In this document: piece after piece, positions 18,989 to 28,389 of the stretch
How the letters are laid out: each line of letters opens with the position of its first letter
Position numbering within the stretch: the stretch's first letter is position 1
Assembly (NCBI GenBank): GCA_963849005.1
Contig: CAWKGC010000022.1
Location: 124,001-188,000, forward strand
DNA length: 64,000 bases
Reading direction: 5' to 3'
From: CAWKGC01 sp963849005
GTDB lineage: Bacteria; Pseudomonadota; Gammaproteobacteria; Burkholderiales; Usitatibacteraceae
Notes under the pieces: generated by a model
Seen by the model: the letters and a program-made list of their open reading frames with translations, nothing else
Told to the model about the DNA's origin: nothing
Database searches by the model: none
Position numbers and translations under genes: made by a program

Positions 18989-20215
18989 CTAGGAGCCGAA
19001 GTCGTCGAGCATGATGTTCTCACGCTCGACGCCGAGGTCCAGCAGCATGTCGATCACGGCCCTGGTCATGGGCCCCGGCCCGCACATGTAGTACTCGATG
19101 TCCTCGGGCGCGGGGTGGTTCTTCAGGTACTCGTCGTGCAGGACCTGGTGGATGAAGCCGGTGTAGCCCGACCAGTTGTCCTCGGGCAGCGGCTCGGAGA
19201 GCGCGAGGTGCCATTCGAAGTCGGGATTGGACTTCGCGATCGCGTCGAACTCGTCCTGGTAGAACGCCTCCTTCAGGCTTCTCGCGCCGTACCAGTAGGT
19301 GGCCTTGCGCTTCGTGTGCAGGCGATGGAACTGGTCGAAGATATGCGAGCGCATCGGCGCCATGCCCGCGCCGCCGCCGACGAAGCACATCTCGGCACTC
19401 GTCTCGCGCGCGAAGAACTCGCCGAAGGGCCCCGAGACCGTCACCTCGTCGCCTTCCTTCAGGTTGAATGCCCACGAGCTCATGATGCCCGGCGGGATGT
19501 CCTCCCTGTAGCCCGGCGGGAAGCAGATGCGGATGGTGAAGAGGAGGATGCCCCTTTCCATCGGGTAGTTGGCCATCGAATAGGCGCGCGTCACCGGTTC
19601 GGGAGACACCGACTTGAAGCGCCACAGGTCGAACTTGTCCCAGTCGGCGCGGAAGGGGTCCTCGATCGCGAAGTCGCGGAAGGCGAGCGTGTGCGCGGGG
19701 CACTCCAGCTGCACGTAGCCGCCGGCGCGGAACGGCACTTCCTCGCCCTCGGGCAGCGCCAGCTTCAGCTCCTTGATGAACGTGGCCACGTTGCGGTTGG
19801 AGATCACGCGGCACTTCCACTTCTTCACCGAGAACACCTCGGGGGCGATCTCGATCCTCATGTCGCCCTTCACCTTCACCTGGCAGGCGAGGCGGCAGCC
19901 GCGTTTCGCCTCGCCGCGCGAGATGTAGCCCGTCTCGGTGGGAAGGAGGTCGCCGCCGCCCGTTTTGACGATGACCTCGCACACGCCGCAGGCGCCCTTC
20001 CCCCCGCAAGCGGAAGGAATGAAGATCCGGCTCTCGGCGAGCTTCGCGAGGAGCGTGCCGCCGGCGGCGACCCTGAGGGCCTTGGCGGGGTCGTCGTTGA
20101 TGGTGATCGTCACCGCCCCCGTGGCGACGAGCTTCGAGCGCGCGGCCATGAGGAGCGCGATGAGGGCGAGGATCACCGCAGTGAACATGACGACGCCGAG
20201 GACGATTTCGGTCAT
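18989..20215 (-). CDS. nqrF: Na+-NQR subunit F (NADH dehydrogenase component)
   Basis: 408 residues. Single N-terminal TM helix, a 2Fe-2S ferredoxin domain with ligands C70, C76, C79 and C111 (the same numbering as Vibrio cholerae NqrF), an FAD-binding domain with RAYSMAN near 210, and an NADH-binding domain with GGGAGMAPMRSH and the CGPGPM motif near the end. It takes electrons from NADH and feeds them through FAD and the cluster to the membrane subunits. 10 bp after nqrE. Intact. Confidence 0.97.
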   Translation of the reverse strand: MTEIVLGVVMFTAVILALIALLMAARSKLVATGAVTITINDDPAKALRVAAGGTLLAKLAESRIFIPSACGGKGACGVCEVIVKTGGGDLLPTETGYISRGEAKRGCRLACQVKVKGDMRIEIAPEVFSVKKWKCRVISNRNVATFIKELKLALPEGEEVPFRAGGYVQLECPAHTLAFRDFAIEDPFRADWDKFDLWRFKSVSPEPVTRAYSMANYPMERGILLFTIRICFPPGYREDIPPGIMSSWAFNLKEGDEVTVSGPFGEFFARETSAEMCFVGGGAGMAPMRSHIFDQFHRLHTKRKATYWYGARSLKEAFYQDEFDAIAKSNPDFEWHLALSEPLPEDNWSGYTGFIHQVLHDEYLKNHPAPEDIEYYMCGPGPMTRAVIDMLLDLGVERENIMLDDFGS

Positions 20216-20225
20216 GGCGGCGGCC

Positions 20226-20840
20226 TCAGAGCTGGATCCCGGAGAACATCATGAAGGCGATGGAAATGAGGCTCGCCGTCACGAACGTGATGCCCAGGCC
20301 CTTGAGGCCCGCCGGCGCGTTCGAGTAGGCGAGCTTCTCGCGCACTGCCGCCATGGCGACGATGGCCACGGCGAAACCGAGGCCGGAGCCCACGCCGAAC
20401 ACCAAGCTCTCCGCGAAGGTGTAGTCGCGCTCCTGCATGAAGAGCGAGCCGCCGAGGATCACGCAGTTCACCGCGATGAGCGGCAGGAACACGCCCAGCG
20501 TCGTGTACAGGGCGGGGGCGAACTTCTCGACGGCCATCTCCACCACCTGGGTGGCGGCGGCAATGGTGCCGATGAACAGGATGAAGGACAGGAAGCGCAG
20601 GTCGGCGGTGGCGAACGAAGGATGCAACCACGACAGCGCCCCTTCGTCGAGCAGGTGGCGCAGGATCAGGTTGTTGAGCGGCACCGTGAGCACCTGCACG
20701 AACACCACGGCGATGCCGAGCCCGAACGCGGTCTCCACCTTCTTCGAGCAGGCGAGGAAGGAACACATGCCCAGGAAAAAGGCGAGCGCCATGTTCTCGA
20801 GGAAGACGGCGCGAATGGCGATGTTGAGGTAGTTCTCCAT
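20226..20840 (-). CDS. nqrE: Na+-NQR subunit E
   Basis: 204 residues, six predicted membrane helices, inverted-topology partner of NqrD. Conserved segments include ENMALAFFLGMCSFLACSKK near residues 15-34, with the Cys that helps hold the intramembrane iron centre, and VNCVILGGSLFMQERDY near 120-140, carrying the second Cys. The C-terminus AFMMFSGIQL is typical. ATG 20840 gives the usual start. Separated from nqrD by 38 bp. Confidence 0.97.
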   Translation of the reverse strand: MENYLNIAIRAVFLENMALAFFLGMCSFLACSKKVETAFGLGIAVVFVQVLTVPLNNLILRHLLDEGALSWLHPSFATADLRFLSFILFIGTIAAATQVVEMAVEKFAPALYTTLGVFLPLIAVNCVILGGSLFMQERDYTFAESLVFGVGSGLGFAVAIVAMAAVREKLAYSNAPAGLKGLGITFVTASLISIAFMMFSGIQL

Positions 20841-20878
20841 GTGTTTTTCCCGGTTGCCGGCGCGTTCTCCGGTCCCTG

Positions 20879-21532
20879 CTAATCCTTTTCCTGCAGTTCG
20901 GGCTTCAGCGTGCGCAGCAGCCAGATGAGCCCGGCGATGATGAGCAGCCCGGAGGGGGCGAGGAGCATCAGGCCGTTGGGCACATACCAGCCGCCGTCCT
21001 TGGCGAGCGGCAGCACCACGAGCCCGAACACCTTGCCGGCACCGAGGAGCTCGCGCACGAAAGCCACCAGCAACAGCACGAGGGTGTAGCCGAGCCCGTT
21101 GCCCAGGCCGTCGAGCAGCGACAGGCCCGGCGGATTGGCCATGGCGAAGCCCTCGGCGCGGCCCATCACGATGCAGTTGGTGATGATGAGGCCCACGAAG
21201 ACCGAGAGCTCCAGCGACAGCTCGTAGAGGGTCGCCTTGAGGATCTGGTCGAACACGATCACGAGCGAGGCGATGATCGCGAGCTGCACGATGATGCGGA
21301 TCGAGCCCGGCGTGTGGTTGCGCACCAGGCTCACGGCGAAGTTGGCGAGCATCGTGACGAGGATCAGGCCCGCACCCATCACCAGCGCCTTGTCGATGCG
21401 CGTCGTGACGGCGAGCGCCGAGCAGATGCCGAGCACCTGCACGCCGATCGGGTTGTTGATGAGGACCGGGTCGAGGACCGCCGCGCGCTCGCGCTTGCCG
21501 AATCCGCCGGCGGACGGGGAGATCGCGCTCAT
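20879..21532 (-). CDS. nqrD: Na+-NQR subunit D
   Basis: 217 residues with six membrane helices. Conserved motifs are LINNPIGVQVLGICSALAVT (about 24-43, with the iron-ligand Cys) and GLIITNCIVMGRAEGFAM (second Cys). Together with NqrE it forms the Na+-translocating, iron-containing core. Start ATG 21532 overlaps the end of nqrC by 4 bp, so translation is probably coupled. Confidence 0.97.
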   Translation of the reverse strand: MSAISPSAGGFGKRERAAVLDPVLINNPIGVQVLGICSALAVTTRIDKALVMGAGLILVTMLANFAVSLVRNHTPGSIRIIVQLAIIASLVIVFDQILKATLYELSLELSVFVGLIITNCIVMGRAEGFAMANPPGLSLLDGLGNGLGYTLVLLLVAFVRELLGAGKVFGLVVLPLAKDGGWYVPNGLMLLAPSGLLIIAGLIWLLRTLKPELQEKD

Positions 21533-22320
21533 GCCATGCCTTTCTCGCGAAAGCGGGTGAGGAAGCGGCCGTAGCCTTCGCCCGACAGCCAGAAGCGCAT
21601 GAGCCGCGTGACCGCGTTGCTGGTGATCGTGGCGCCGGACAGGCCGTCGACCCTGAGGGGGTCGGTTTCCGGGGCGCCGGCCGGCCCCTTGATCACGGTG
21701 ATGCGGGTGTTCCACTGGTCGTCGTAGCCCTTGCGCCCGCGCCAGAGCGCCTGCCATGCCGGGTTGCCGATCTCCCCGCCCAGGCCCGGCGTCTCGCGGT
21801 GGTCGTAGTAGGTGATGCCCCGCACCGTGTTTGCATCCTTGTCGAGGGCAAGGAAGCCGTAGATCGTGCCCCACATGCCCAGGCCCTCGACGCTGATCAC
21901 CATCTGGTCCACCTTGCCGTCGCGCATCACGAAATAGACGATGCCGCGCTTGGGCAGGCGCTTCACGCCCGCGTCGTTGGCGGGCGCGACGCGGCTCGCC
22001 GCAGGGTCGCTGCGCGCGGCGCGCTGGTCGTAGTTGCGCGCATTGCCGCCCTCGTCGGGCACGAGTTCCCCCGTGGCCAGGTCGACCAGGCGGACCTGGA
22101 TGTCGGACTTGAAGATGCGCTCGACGTCGGCAAGGGTGACGTCCTCGCCCGGCTTAACGAGGCCGGCCGCGACGAGGACGTTCTTCTCCATGTAGAGGCG
22201 CGCGTTGGCCTTCTGCATCGGCTGCAGCGACACCGCGGCCACCGACACGAGTGCGGCGCACACCACGCACATCACGGTGGCGAAGATGAACGTGTAGCGC
22301 GGGGAGTCAAGCCTGGACAC
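21529..22320 (-). CDS. nqrC: Na+-NQR subunit C (covalent FMN)
   Basis: 263 residues: one N-terminal TM helix, a periplasmic FMN domain and the flavinylation site DGLSGATITS with the acceptor Thr at about 231, which corresponds to Thr225 of Vibrio NqrC. GITYYDHRETPGLGGEI is also characteristic. It passes electrons from the iron centre to NqrB. The start overlaps the end of nqrB by 14 bp. Confidence 0.96.
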   Translation of the reverse strand: MSRLDSPRYTFIFATVMCVVCAALVSVAAVSLQPMQKANARLYMEKNVLVAAGLVKPGEDVTLADVERIFKSDIQVRLVDLATGELVPDEGGNARNYDQRAARSDPAASRVAPANDAGVKRLPKRGIVYFVMRDGKVDQMVISVEGLGMWGTIYGFLALDKDANTVRGITYYDHRETPGLGGEIGNPAWQALWRGRKGYDDQWNTRITVIKGPAGAPETDPLRVDGLSGATITSNAVTRLMRFWLSGEGYGRFLTRFREKGMA

Positions 22321-23543
22321 GGCGTTTCCTGCGCTCGATGTTGGCGCGCACCAGGACGTAGTCGATGAGGGGCGCCATGACGTTCATGAATAGGATCACC
22401 AGGAACACGCTTTCCGGATACGCCGGGTTGAGCACCCTGATCAGCACGATGAGCGCGCCGATCCCGAAGCCGTAGACCAGCCGTCCCTTGTTGGTGAAGG
22501 GGGCCGTCACGGGGTCCGTGGCCATGAACGCCGTGCCGAATGCCCACCCCCCGAGCACCATGTGCCACCAGAACGGCATCGCGAACCAGGCGTTGGTCTT
22601 CGACCCCACGGCATTGAAGACAAGGCGACATCGCGATGGTGCCGACGGCAACCCCGGCCATGATCCGCCAGGAGCCCACGCCGGTCACGATGAGGATCGC
22701 CGCGCCGATCAGGCACGCAAGCGCCGAGGTCTCTCCCAGCGAGCCGGGCTCCAGGCCGATGAACGCATTCATCCACGAGAGGCCCCGGGCCGCGTCGCCG
22801 AATGGCACGGTAAAGGAACGCATCGTCGCGAGCAGGGTCGCCCCGGAAAAGCCGTCCACGGCGTTCGCGCCGTTCACGGCCACCCACACGGTGTCGCCGG
22901 AAATCTCCGCCGGATACGCGAAGAACATGAATGCGCGTCCTGCAAGGGCGGGATTGAGGAAATTCATCCCCGTGCCGCCGAAGACCTCCTTCGCGATCAC
23001 CACGCCGAAGCTGATGCCCAGCGCCGCCTGCCACAGGGGTGCGGTGGCCGGCAGCGTGAGGGGGAAGATGAGGCCGGTCACGAGGAAGCCCTCGTTGATT
23101 TCGTGGCGCCGCACGATCGCGAAGAGGACCTCCCAGGACCCGCCCACGGCCATGGTGACCGCGTAGAGCGGCAGGAAGTACAGGCTGCCGTGGAACAGGC
23201 ACTGCAGGAGGCTCGAGGCGGAGTAGCCGAAGCCCGCGGCGCGCATGACGTCGTGGCGCCAGCCCGTGAGCGCGGCGAGCTTCGCCGGGTCGAGCGCGAG
23301 GTTCGCCTGCAGCCCGGTGTTGTACATCGCCATGAACACGCAGGGCAGCATCGCGATCACGACGATCGTCATCATGCGCTTCAGGTCGATGGCGTCGCGC
23401 ACGTGGGAGGCGCCGCGCGTGACCGACGGCGGCGTCATGATGAAAGTGTCGGTGGCCTCGTACAGCGCGTGGAAGCGCGCCAGCCGCCGGCCGGGCTCGA
23501 AGTGCCGGCCCGCCTTCTCGAGGAGCTTTTCCAGCGCCCGCAC
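22307..23543 (-). CDS. nqrB: Na+-NQR subunit B (one frameshift)
   Basis: About 411 residues after repair. Polytopic membrane subunit holding covalent FMN at Thr236 in GFSGATLLA (same number as Vibrio cholerae) and riboflavin, and providing the quinone site and part of the Na+ channel. An extra base near 22625 breaks the frame between VGTIAMS and LVFNAVGSKTNAW; both sides are conserved and the C-terminal third continues to IERRKRRVQA. I read it as a sequence error because the rest of the operon is pristine. It abuts nqrA with no gap. Confidence 0.94.
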
Positions 23544-24902
23544 TCAGGCCTCCTTCTCGAGGCGGCCGAGCATGTCGCGAAGCAGCGGCGCGTAGTCGTT
23601 CTTGCCCGGGCAGGCATAGGTGCACAGGGCGAGGTCCTCCTCGTCCAGCTCGAGCGCCCCCAGCGCCTCGGCGCGCTCGATGTCGCCGGTGAGCAGCGCG
23701 CGCAGCAGGAAGGTCGGCAGGATGTCCATCGGCATCACGCTCTCGTAGGTGCCGATGGGCACCATGGCGCGCTTCGAGCCGTTGGTCGTCGTCGTGAAAG
23801 CGCGCTTGCGTGCGCGCGAGAAGGCGCCCAGCACGGCGCCGGTCACGGAAAACTTGTCCGCGCCCGGCGCGATCCAGCCCATCAACTCGCGCTCACGCCC
23901 CTCGGGCAGCGCGCTCACCTGCTGGTGATAGCGGCCGAGGAATCCGTCGGTGTCGCCCATCGCGGTGCGTCCGTCCAGCACCGAGCCGGAAATGACGCGC
24001 TGCTCACCTGGCGCGAGTTCGCCTGCGGTCAGCTCCGCGACCGACGCGCCCGATCGCGTGCGCAGCAGGCGTGGGCGCGTGACGCCCGGGCCGGCGATCG
24101 AGATGACCCGCGCATGGTCCAGCCTGCCGGTGGCGAGGAGGTGCCCGATGGCGGCGACGTCCTGGCATCCGACGTGCCACACGGCGCGCGAGGCACCAAC
24201 CGGATGCAGGAAGTGAATATGCGTGCCGGCGTTGCCGGCGGGGTGGGGGCCGGAGAACTCCTCGACCAGGATGCGATCGGCGCGTGGCACCCCGAGCGTG
24301 GACCCCGCGGCGCGGCAGACGTAGACCGGCCCGGCGGTGAGGTCGCGCAGCGCCAGGATTCCCGAGGCGAAATCGTCTTCGCGGCCGGCCAGCGCGACCT
24401 CGACGCTCGGCGCAAGCGGGCGCGTATCCATGGTGGTGACGAAGATCGCCGCGGGCATCGCATCGGGGGGCGGTACGCGGCTGAACGGACGAGCGCGAAA
24501 TGCCGTCCACAGGCCGGACTCCACAAGCAGCGCGCGAAGCGCGGCGCCATCGCCTGCGGCCGGAGGTGCCCCGTTCCAACTCGCGAAAGACACCTGGGCC
24601 TGCGCGCCGTCCTCGGGCGATACATCGATCACGAGCGAGACGAAGGCGCGCTTGTCACCGCGATGGATGGCGGCCACGCGCCCTGCGGCCGGCGCAGTGT
24701 AGCGCACCCCGGGAGCCTTCTTGTCCTCGAACAGCAGTTGCCCGCGGAGCACTGCATCGCCGGGCTGCACGTGCAGCGTCGGCTTCAGGCCCACGTAGTC
24801 GGCGCCCAGCAGCGCCACGCGGGACACGGCCGGCCCGTCCTCGACCGCCTGCACGGGGATTCCGGCTATGGGGAGATCCAACCCGCGTTTGATTGCGTGC
24901 AT
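23544..24902 (-). CDS. nqrA: Na+-NQR subunit A
   Basis: 452 residues, peripheral cytoplasmic subunit linked to quinone binding. Characteristic N-terminus KRGLDLPIAGIPVQ, the GADYVGLKPTLHVQPGDAVLRG segment (about 33-55), HFLHPVGASR near 220, and the C-terminal YACPGKNDYAPLLRDML. First gene of the operon; its start lies about 70 bp after a predicted FNR/ANR-dependent start site. Intact. Confidence 0.97.
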   Translation of the reverse strand: MHAIKRGLDLPIAGIPVQAVEDGPAVSRVALLGADYVGLKPTLHVQPGDAVLRGQLLFEDKKAPGVRYTAPAAGRVAAIHRGDKRAFVSLVIDVSPEDGAQAQVSFASWNGAPPAAGDGAALRALLVESGLWTAFRARPFSRVPPPDAMPAAIFVTTMDTRPLAPSVEVALAGREDDFASGILALRDLTAGPVYVCRAAGSTLGVPRADRILVEEFSGPHPAGNAGTHIHFLHPVGASRAVWHVGCQDVAAIGHLLATGRLDHARVISIAGPGVTRPRLLRTRSGASVAELTAGELAPGEQRVISGSVLDGRTAMGDTDGFLGRYHQQVSALPEGRERELMGWIAPGADKFSVTGAVLGAFSRARKRAFTTTTNGSKRAMVPIGTYESVMPMDILPTFLLRALLTGDIERAEALGALELDEEDLALCTYACPGKNDYAPLLRDMLGRLEKEA

Positions 24903-24980
24903 TGTCCTGTCGGCGTGAATGGCACTTCGCAGCCCGCCGGCGCGCCGATCCTCCTCCGGTTGCGCCGTCGCCCAAAGGCA

Positions 24981-25021
24981 AGATTAGGGGAGTGCGACCA
25001 GGGCCAATTGACATGAATCAA
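24981..25021 (-). promoter_or_regulatory. FNR/ANR-type class II promoter of the nqr operon
   Basis: On the minus strand the box TTGATTCATGTCAA (25021-25008) is followed after exactly 21 bp by TAATCT (24986-24981), giving a predicted start near 24973. The 39 bp from 24984 to 25022 match 34 of 39 bases with the dctP promoter at 28352-28390, so the two operons appear to share a duplicated control module. Confidence 0.72.
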
Positions 25022-25098
25022 CCCGTCCTTAACGAAGGGTCGGGGAATTCAATCCAGCCGCCGTTCGCGCGGCGGTGCGACGGCGAAATCAGAAGGAC

Positions 25099-25123
25099 AA
25101 AGGCCCGGGGTCACCGGGCCTTT
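25099..25123 (-). terminator. Intrinsic terminator after dctM
   Basis: Perfect 10-bp stem (25099-25108 with 25114-25123) around a 5-nt loop, ending in TTT on the top strand and AAA-flanked on both sides, 22 bp past the dctM stop. It separates the TRAP operon from the nqr promoter. Confidence 0.75.
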
Positions 25124-25144
25124 GCCACGGGCGCCAAGTCCCTG

Positions 25145-26429
25145 TCACATCATGCCGAGGGTCCTGGGCAACCAGGTCGAAATCGCGGGAATGTAGGTGA
25201 CCACCATGAGGAACACCAGCATCGTCAGCAACCATGGCCATACGGCCTTGGAGCAATCGGTCAGGCCCATCTTGGCGATGCCGCTTGCCACGTACAGGTT
25301 CAGGCCGACGGGGGGCGTGATCATGCCGATCTCCATGTTCACCGTGATCATCACGCCGAAATGGATCGGGTCGATGCCGAGCTTCATCGCGATCGGGAAC
25401 AGGATCGGCGCCGTGATCAGGATGATCGACGAGGGCTCCATGAAGCTGCCCATGACCAGCAGCAGGATGTTCACCGCGATCAGGAAGCCGATACATGCCG
25501 ACGCCCGAATGCGTCAGCCATTCGGCGATGCCCTGCGGAATCTGCTCGTTGGTGAGGATGAAGGAGAACAGCACGGCATTGGTGATGATGTAGAGCAGCA
25601 TCGCGCTCATGTTGGCCGAGTTGAGCAGGACGCGGGGCACGTCCTTCATGCCGATGTCCTTGTAGACGAACACCGCGATGAAAAAGGCGTACACCGCGCT
25701 CATCGCCGCCGCCTCGGTCGGGGTGAACAGGCCGGTGTAGATGCCCCCCATCACCACCACGATCAGCAGCAGGCCCCAGATCGCCTTGCGGAAGGCATCC
25801 CAGCGCTGGGCCCATGAACGCGGCACCTCGCGCGGATAGTTGCCCTTCATGGCCACGTACCAGGTGGTGAAGCCGAGGAACAACGCCAGCACCAGACCGG
25901 GCACCACGCCCGCCATGAACAGCGCCCCGATCGAGCTGTTGGTGGATACCGCATACATCACCATCACGATCGATGGCGGGATCAGGATGCCGAGGCCGCC
26001 CGACGAGGCGATCACGCCGACGCCGAACTTCTTCGGATATCCCGCCTTGACCATGGCCGGCAGGAGGATGGACCCGATCGCCACCACTGTGGCCGGCGAG
26101 GAGCCGGAAACCGCGGCGAACAGGGCGCAGGCAAACACCGCACTCAGCCCCAGGCCACCGCGCAGGTGGCCGACCATCGAGGTCGCGAAGTAGATCATGC
26201 GTTTCGCCACGCCACCGTGGGTCAGGAAATTGCCGGCGAGGATGAAGAACGGGATCGCCATGATCTCGAACTTCTCGATGCCGGTGAACAGCTTGAGCGC
26301 AACCGCCTCGAGCGGCGTGCTGGTGAACGCGAACAGGAAAGTCAGTACCGTCAGGCCGAGCGAGATGGAAACCGGCATCCCCGACAGCATCAGGACGGTA
26401 AGCAGCACAAAGATGATCAGGGCGCTCAT
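25145..26429 (-). CDS. dctM: TRAP transporter large permease DctM (one frameshift)
   Basis: About 427 residues, 12 membrane helices, DctM/SiaM family. It forms the Na+-driven transport channel for a C4-dicarboxylate or similar acid. Characteristic segments: GMPVSISLGL at the start, FFILAGNFL, GGLGILIPPSIVMVMY, and GLFTPTEAAAMSAVYA. A single extra base near 25488-25495 breaks the frame between HSGVGM and GFLIAVNILLLVMG; the remainder (EPSSIILITAPILFPI, TPPVGLNLYV) is conserved. Probably a sequence error. Its start overlaps the dctQ stop by 4 bp. Confidence 0.93.
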
Positions 26430-27151
26430 TTCGCGTCCCCCTTGTCGCTGCCCGGCGTGCCGCCGGCTCCGTCTTTCGCTTCGGGATGGCGCTTGCTGAA
26501 CTTGAGATCGTGCGGGTGCAGGTCATCGTCCATGTTGTACGGATTGACCTCGACCGGGACCGTGCCCTCATCGATGCCGTCGACGTGGCCGTGATCGTGC
26601 TGCGGCAGCTCGCCGGTGCGGATGAAGATCGTCGTTACCTGGAGGAAGCGGAAACACATCAGCGAAGACCCGAGTGGAATGGCGGAATAGACCATCCAGG
26701 TCGGCCATTCCAGGTCGGGCGTGGTCGGCCCGGCGAACAAGTCCTTGCCGGCGATGCCCAGCGTGCTGAAGATCGCGTAGTGGGCGCCGTTCTCCCATAC
26801 GAAGTGCGCCCCCAGGGTGGCAACGATGCCGGTGAACAATGCCCCGGCCAGCAGGCCGAAGACGATGAATTTGGCCCGCAAACGGCCCGACAGGCTGTTG
26901 ATCAGCACGTCGACGCCCACGTGAATGCCGGTTCTCACGCCATAGGCGGCGCCGAACTTGGCCATCCAGACGAACATGATGATGCACAGCTCCTGCGCCC
27001 AGCTCAGGTTCAGGGCGATCAGCCAATCCTGGACCACCGGGATCGGCATTCCGGCCACATAGCGATGCATCACCGCGACAAAAATGATCAGCGTCGCCGC
27101 GCCGATGAGGAAGGTGATGATCCATTCCTCGAGGTGGTCGAGATACTTCAT
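26426..27151 (-). CDS. dctQ: TRAP transporter small permease DctQ
   Basis: 241 residues from ATG 27151 (MKYLDHLEEW), which has GGAGA upstream. Four hydrophobic helices (about 11-32, 50-70, 90-115, 145-165), with the family segment WAQELCIIMFVWMAKFGAA. The hydrophilic tail after about 185, His/Asp-rich (PQHDHGHVDG) and ending in GSDKGDAK, is longer than in typical DctQ proteins of about 160-200 residues. It anchors and orients the large permease. It lies 63 bp after dctP, with a strong palindrome between. Confidence 0.9.
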   Translation of the reverse strand: MKYLDHLEEWIITFLIGAATLIIFVAVMHRYVAGMPIPVVQDWLIALNLSWAQELCIIMFVWMAKFGAAYGVRTGIHVGVDVLINSLSGRLRAKFIVFGLLAGALFTGIVATLGAHFVWENGAHYAIFSTLGIAGKDLFAGPTTPDLEWPTWMVYSAIPLGSSLMCFRFLQVTTIFIRTGELPQHDHGHVDGIDEGTVPVEVNPYNMDDDLHPHDLKFSKRHPEAKDGAGGTPGSDKGDAK

Positions 27152-27176
27152 GGGCTGTCTCCCCTCCAAAAACATC

Positions 27177-27198
27177 CGTGGGGGCCGCGGCCCCCACG
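27177..27198. repeat. Perfect 22-bp palindrome between dctP and dctQ
   Basis: A fully self-complementary GC-rich 22-mer lies 16 bp past the dctP stop and 25 bp before dctQ. As RNA it would form a very stable hairpin without a following U-run, so it is more likely to protect the dctP message 3' end or attenuate read-through than to terminate fully. TRAP systems need far more binding protein than permease. Confidence 0.7.
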
Positions 27199-27214
27199 CT
27201 GCGCCCTTTTCCGG

Positions 27215-28219
27215 TCAGAGCTTGGCCGGATCGAACCCCGTGGCCTTGTACACGGCATCGATGTTTTCCTTGCCGATGCGGTCGGCCATCTGCTGGTGCA
27301 CCTTGACCATCGCCTTCTTCATCGCCAGCTTCTGCTCCGCGGTCGGGACCAGGACCTCGCTCTTGCCGGACTTGCGGACTTCCGCCATCGCCTTGTCGTT
27401 GTCTTCCTGGGCGATGGAGTTGGCGTACTTGGTCGCCTCGACCATGGCAACTTCGAGGGCGCTGCGCACATCCGCCGGCAGCCCGTCCCAGAACTTCTTG
27501 TTGGTGATCACGGCATAGCCGAGGTAGCCATGATTGGTCACCGCCACGTACTTCTGCACTTCATGCATCTTCTGCGTGTAGAGGTTGGACGGCGGGTTCT
27601 CGGTGCCATCGACCACGCCGGTCTGCAGCGCCTGGTAGACCTCGGAGAAAGCCATCTTCTGCGGGATCGAGCCCACGGCACGCATTTGTGCCTCGAGCAC
27701 GTTGGAAGACTGGATGCGCATCTTCAGGCCCTTGTAGTCATCGGGCATCCTGATCGCCTTGTTGGCGCTCATCACCTTGAAGCCGTTGTCCCAGTAGGCC
27801 AGGCCGACGATGCCCTTGGATTCCAGTTTCTTCAACAGGCCTTTGCCCACCGAGCCCGTGGTCACGGCATGGAGCTCGTTGTAGTCGTCGAACAGGTAGG
27901 GCAGGTCGAACAACTCGAACTCCTTGACGCCGAGCGGCCCGAACTTCGCGAGCGACGGGGCGAGCATCTGCACCGCGCCCAGCTGCAACGCCTCCATCTC
28001 TTCCTTGTCCTTGTAGAGCGTCGAGTTCGCGTACACCTCGACCTTGACCTTGCCCTTGGTCAGCTCGCCGGCCCTCTTGGCGAAGAACTCCGCAGCCTTG
28101 CCCTTGGGCGTGTCGGCGGCGACGACGTGGCTGAACTTGATCACGATCGGGGCCTGGGCCAGGGCCATCATCGGGAAAGTCGCGGCGACAAGGCCTGCGA
28201 CCAGTGCGCGGATCTTCAT
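27215..28219 (-). CDS. dctP: TRAP transporter substrate-binding protein DctP
   Basis: 334 residues with a clear signal peptide (cleavage near MALAQA-P, about residue 22). Periplasmic DctP/SiaP fold: FSHVVAADTPKGKAAEFFA near the N-terminus, the carboxylate-binding Arg in KGLKMRIQSSNV (about 167-178), and ALQTGVVDGTENPPSNLY, a family signature. It delivers a carboxylic acid to DctQM. ATG 28219 is preceded by GGAGGAAAA. A longer frame upstream overlaps the promoter leader and is not coding. The ligand cannot be settled from sequence. Confidence 0.93.
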   Translation of the reverse strand: MKIRALVAGLVAATFPMMALAQAPIVIKFSHVVAADTPKGKAAEFFAKRAGELTKGKVKVEVYANSTLYKDKEEMEALQLGAVQMLAPSLAKFGPLGVKEFELFDLPYLFDDYNELHAVTTGSVGKGLLKKLESKGIVGLAYWDNGFKVMSANKAIRMPDDYKGLKMRIQSSNVLEAQMRAVGSIPQKMAFSEVYQALQTGVVDGTENPPSNLYTQKMHEVQKYVAVTNHGYLGYAVITNKKFWDGLPADVRSALEVAMVEATKYANSIAQEDNDKAMAEVRKSGKSEVLVPTAEQKLAMKKAMVKVHQQMADRIGKENIDAVYKATGFDPAKL

Positions 28220-28348
28220 TTTTCCTCCTCCAGGAACATGTTGGGTGAAAAGGGTGCGTCGTTCCGGGCCAGGCTCGGGAAGGAAGGCGGAATGGCTTGC
28301 ACCCCCCGGCTTTCCCGGCTCACCCCGAACGGACAAGAGCACTCCAAA

Positions 28349-28389
28349 AGGTTAGGGGAGTGGGGACATGGCCAATTGACATGCATCAA
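28349..28389 (-). promoter_or_regulatory. FNR/ANR-type class II promoter of the dctPQM operon
   Basis: Minus-strand box TTGATGCATGTCAA (28389-28376), then 21 bp, then TAACCT (28354-28349); predicted start near 28341 and a leader of about 120 nt to dctP. Nearly the same 39-bp module occurs before nqrA. Confidence 0.7.

Noticed and set aside
18989..24902. Rnf complex instead of Na+-NQR
   Set aside because: NqrA, NqrF with NADH/FAD domains, apbE and nqrM are all present, and the Cys/Thr numbering matches Na+-NQR; Rnf has RnfB/RnfC, which are absent.
22488..25016. 842-codon plus-strand frame over nqrA and nqrB
   Set aside because: Antisense shadow of nqrA and nqrB, which match their families throughout.
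27177..27198. Intrinsic terminator or LysR-type operator between dctP and dctQ
   Set aside because: No U-run follows, dctQM lie downstream in the same operon, and no LysR-type gene is near.
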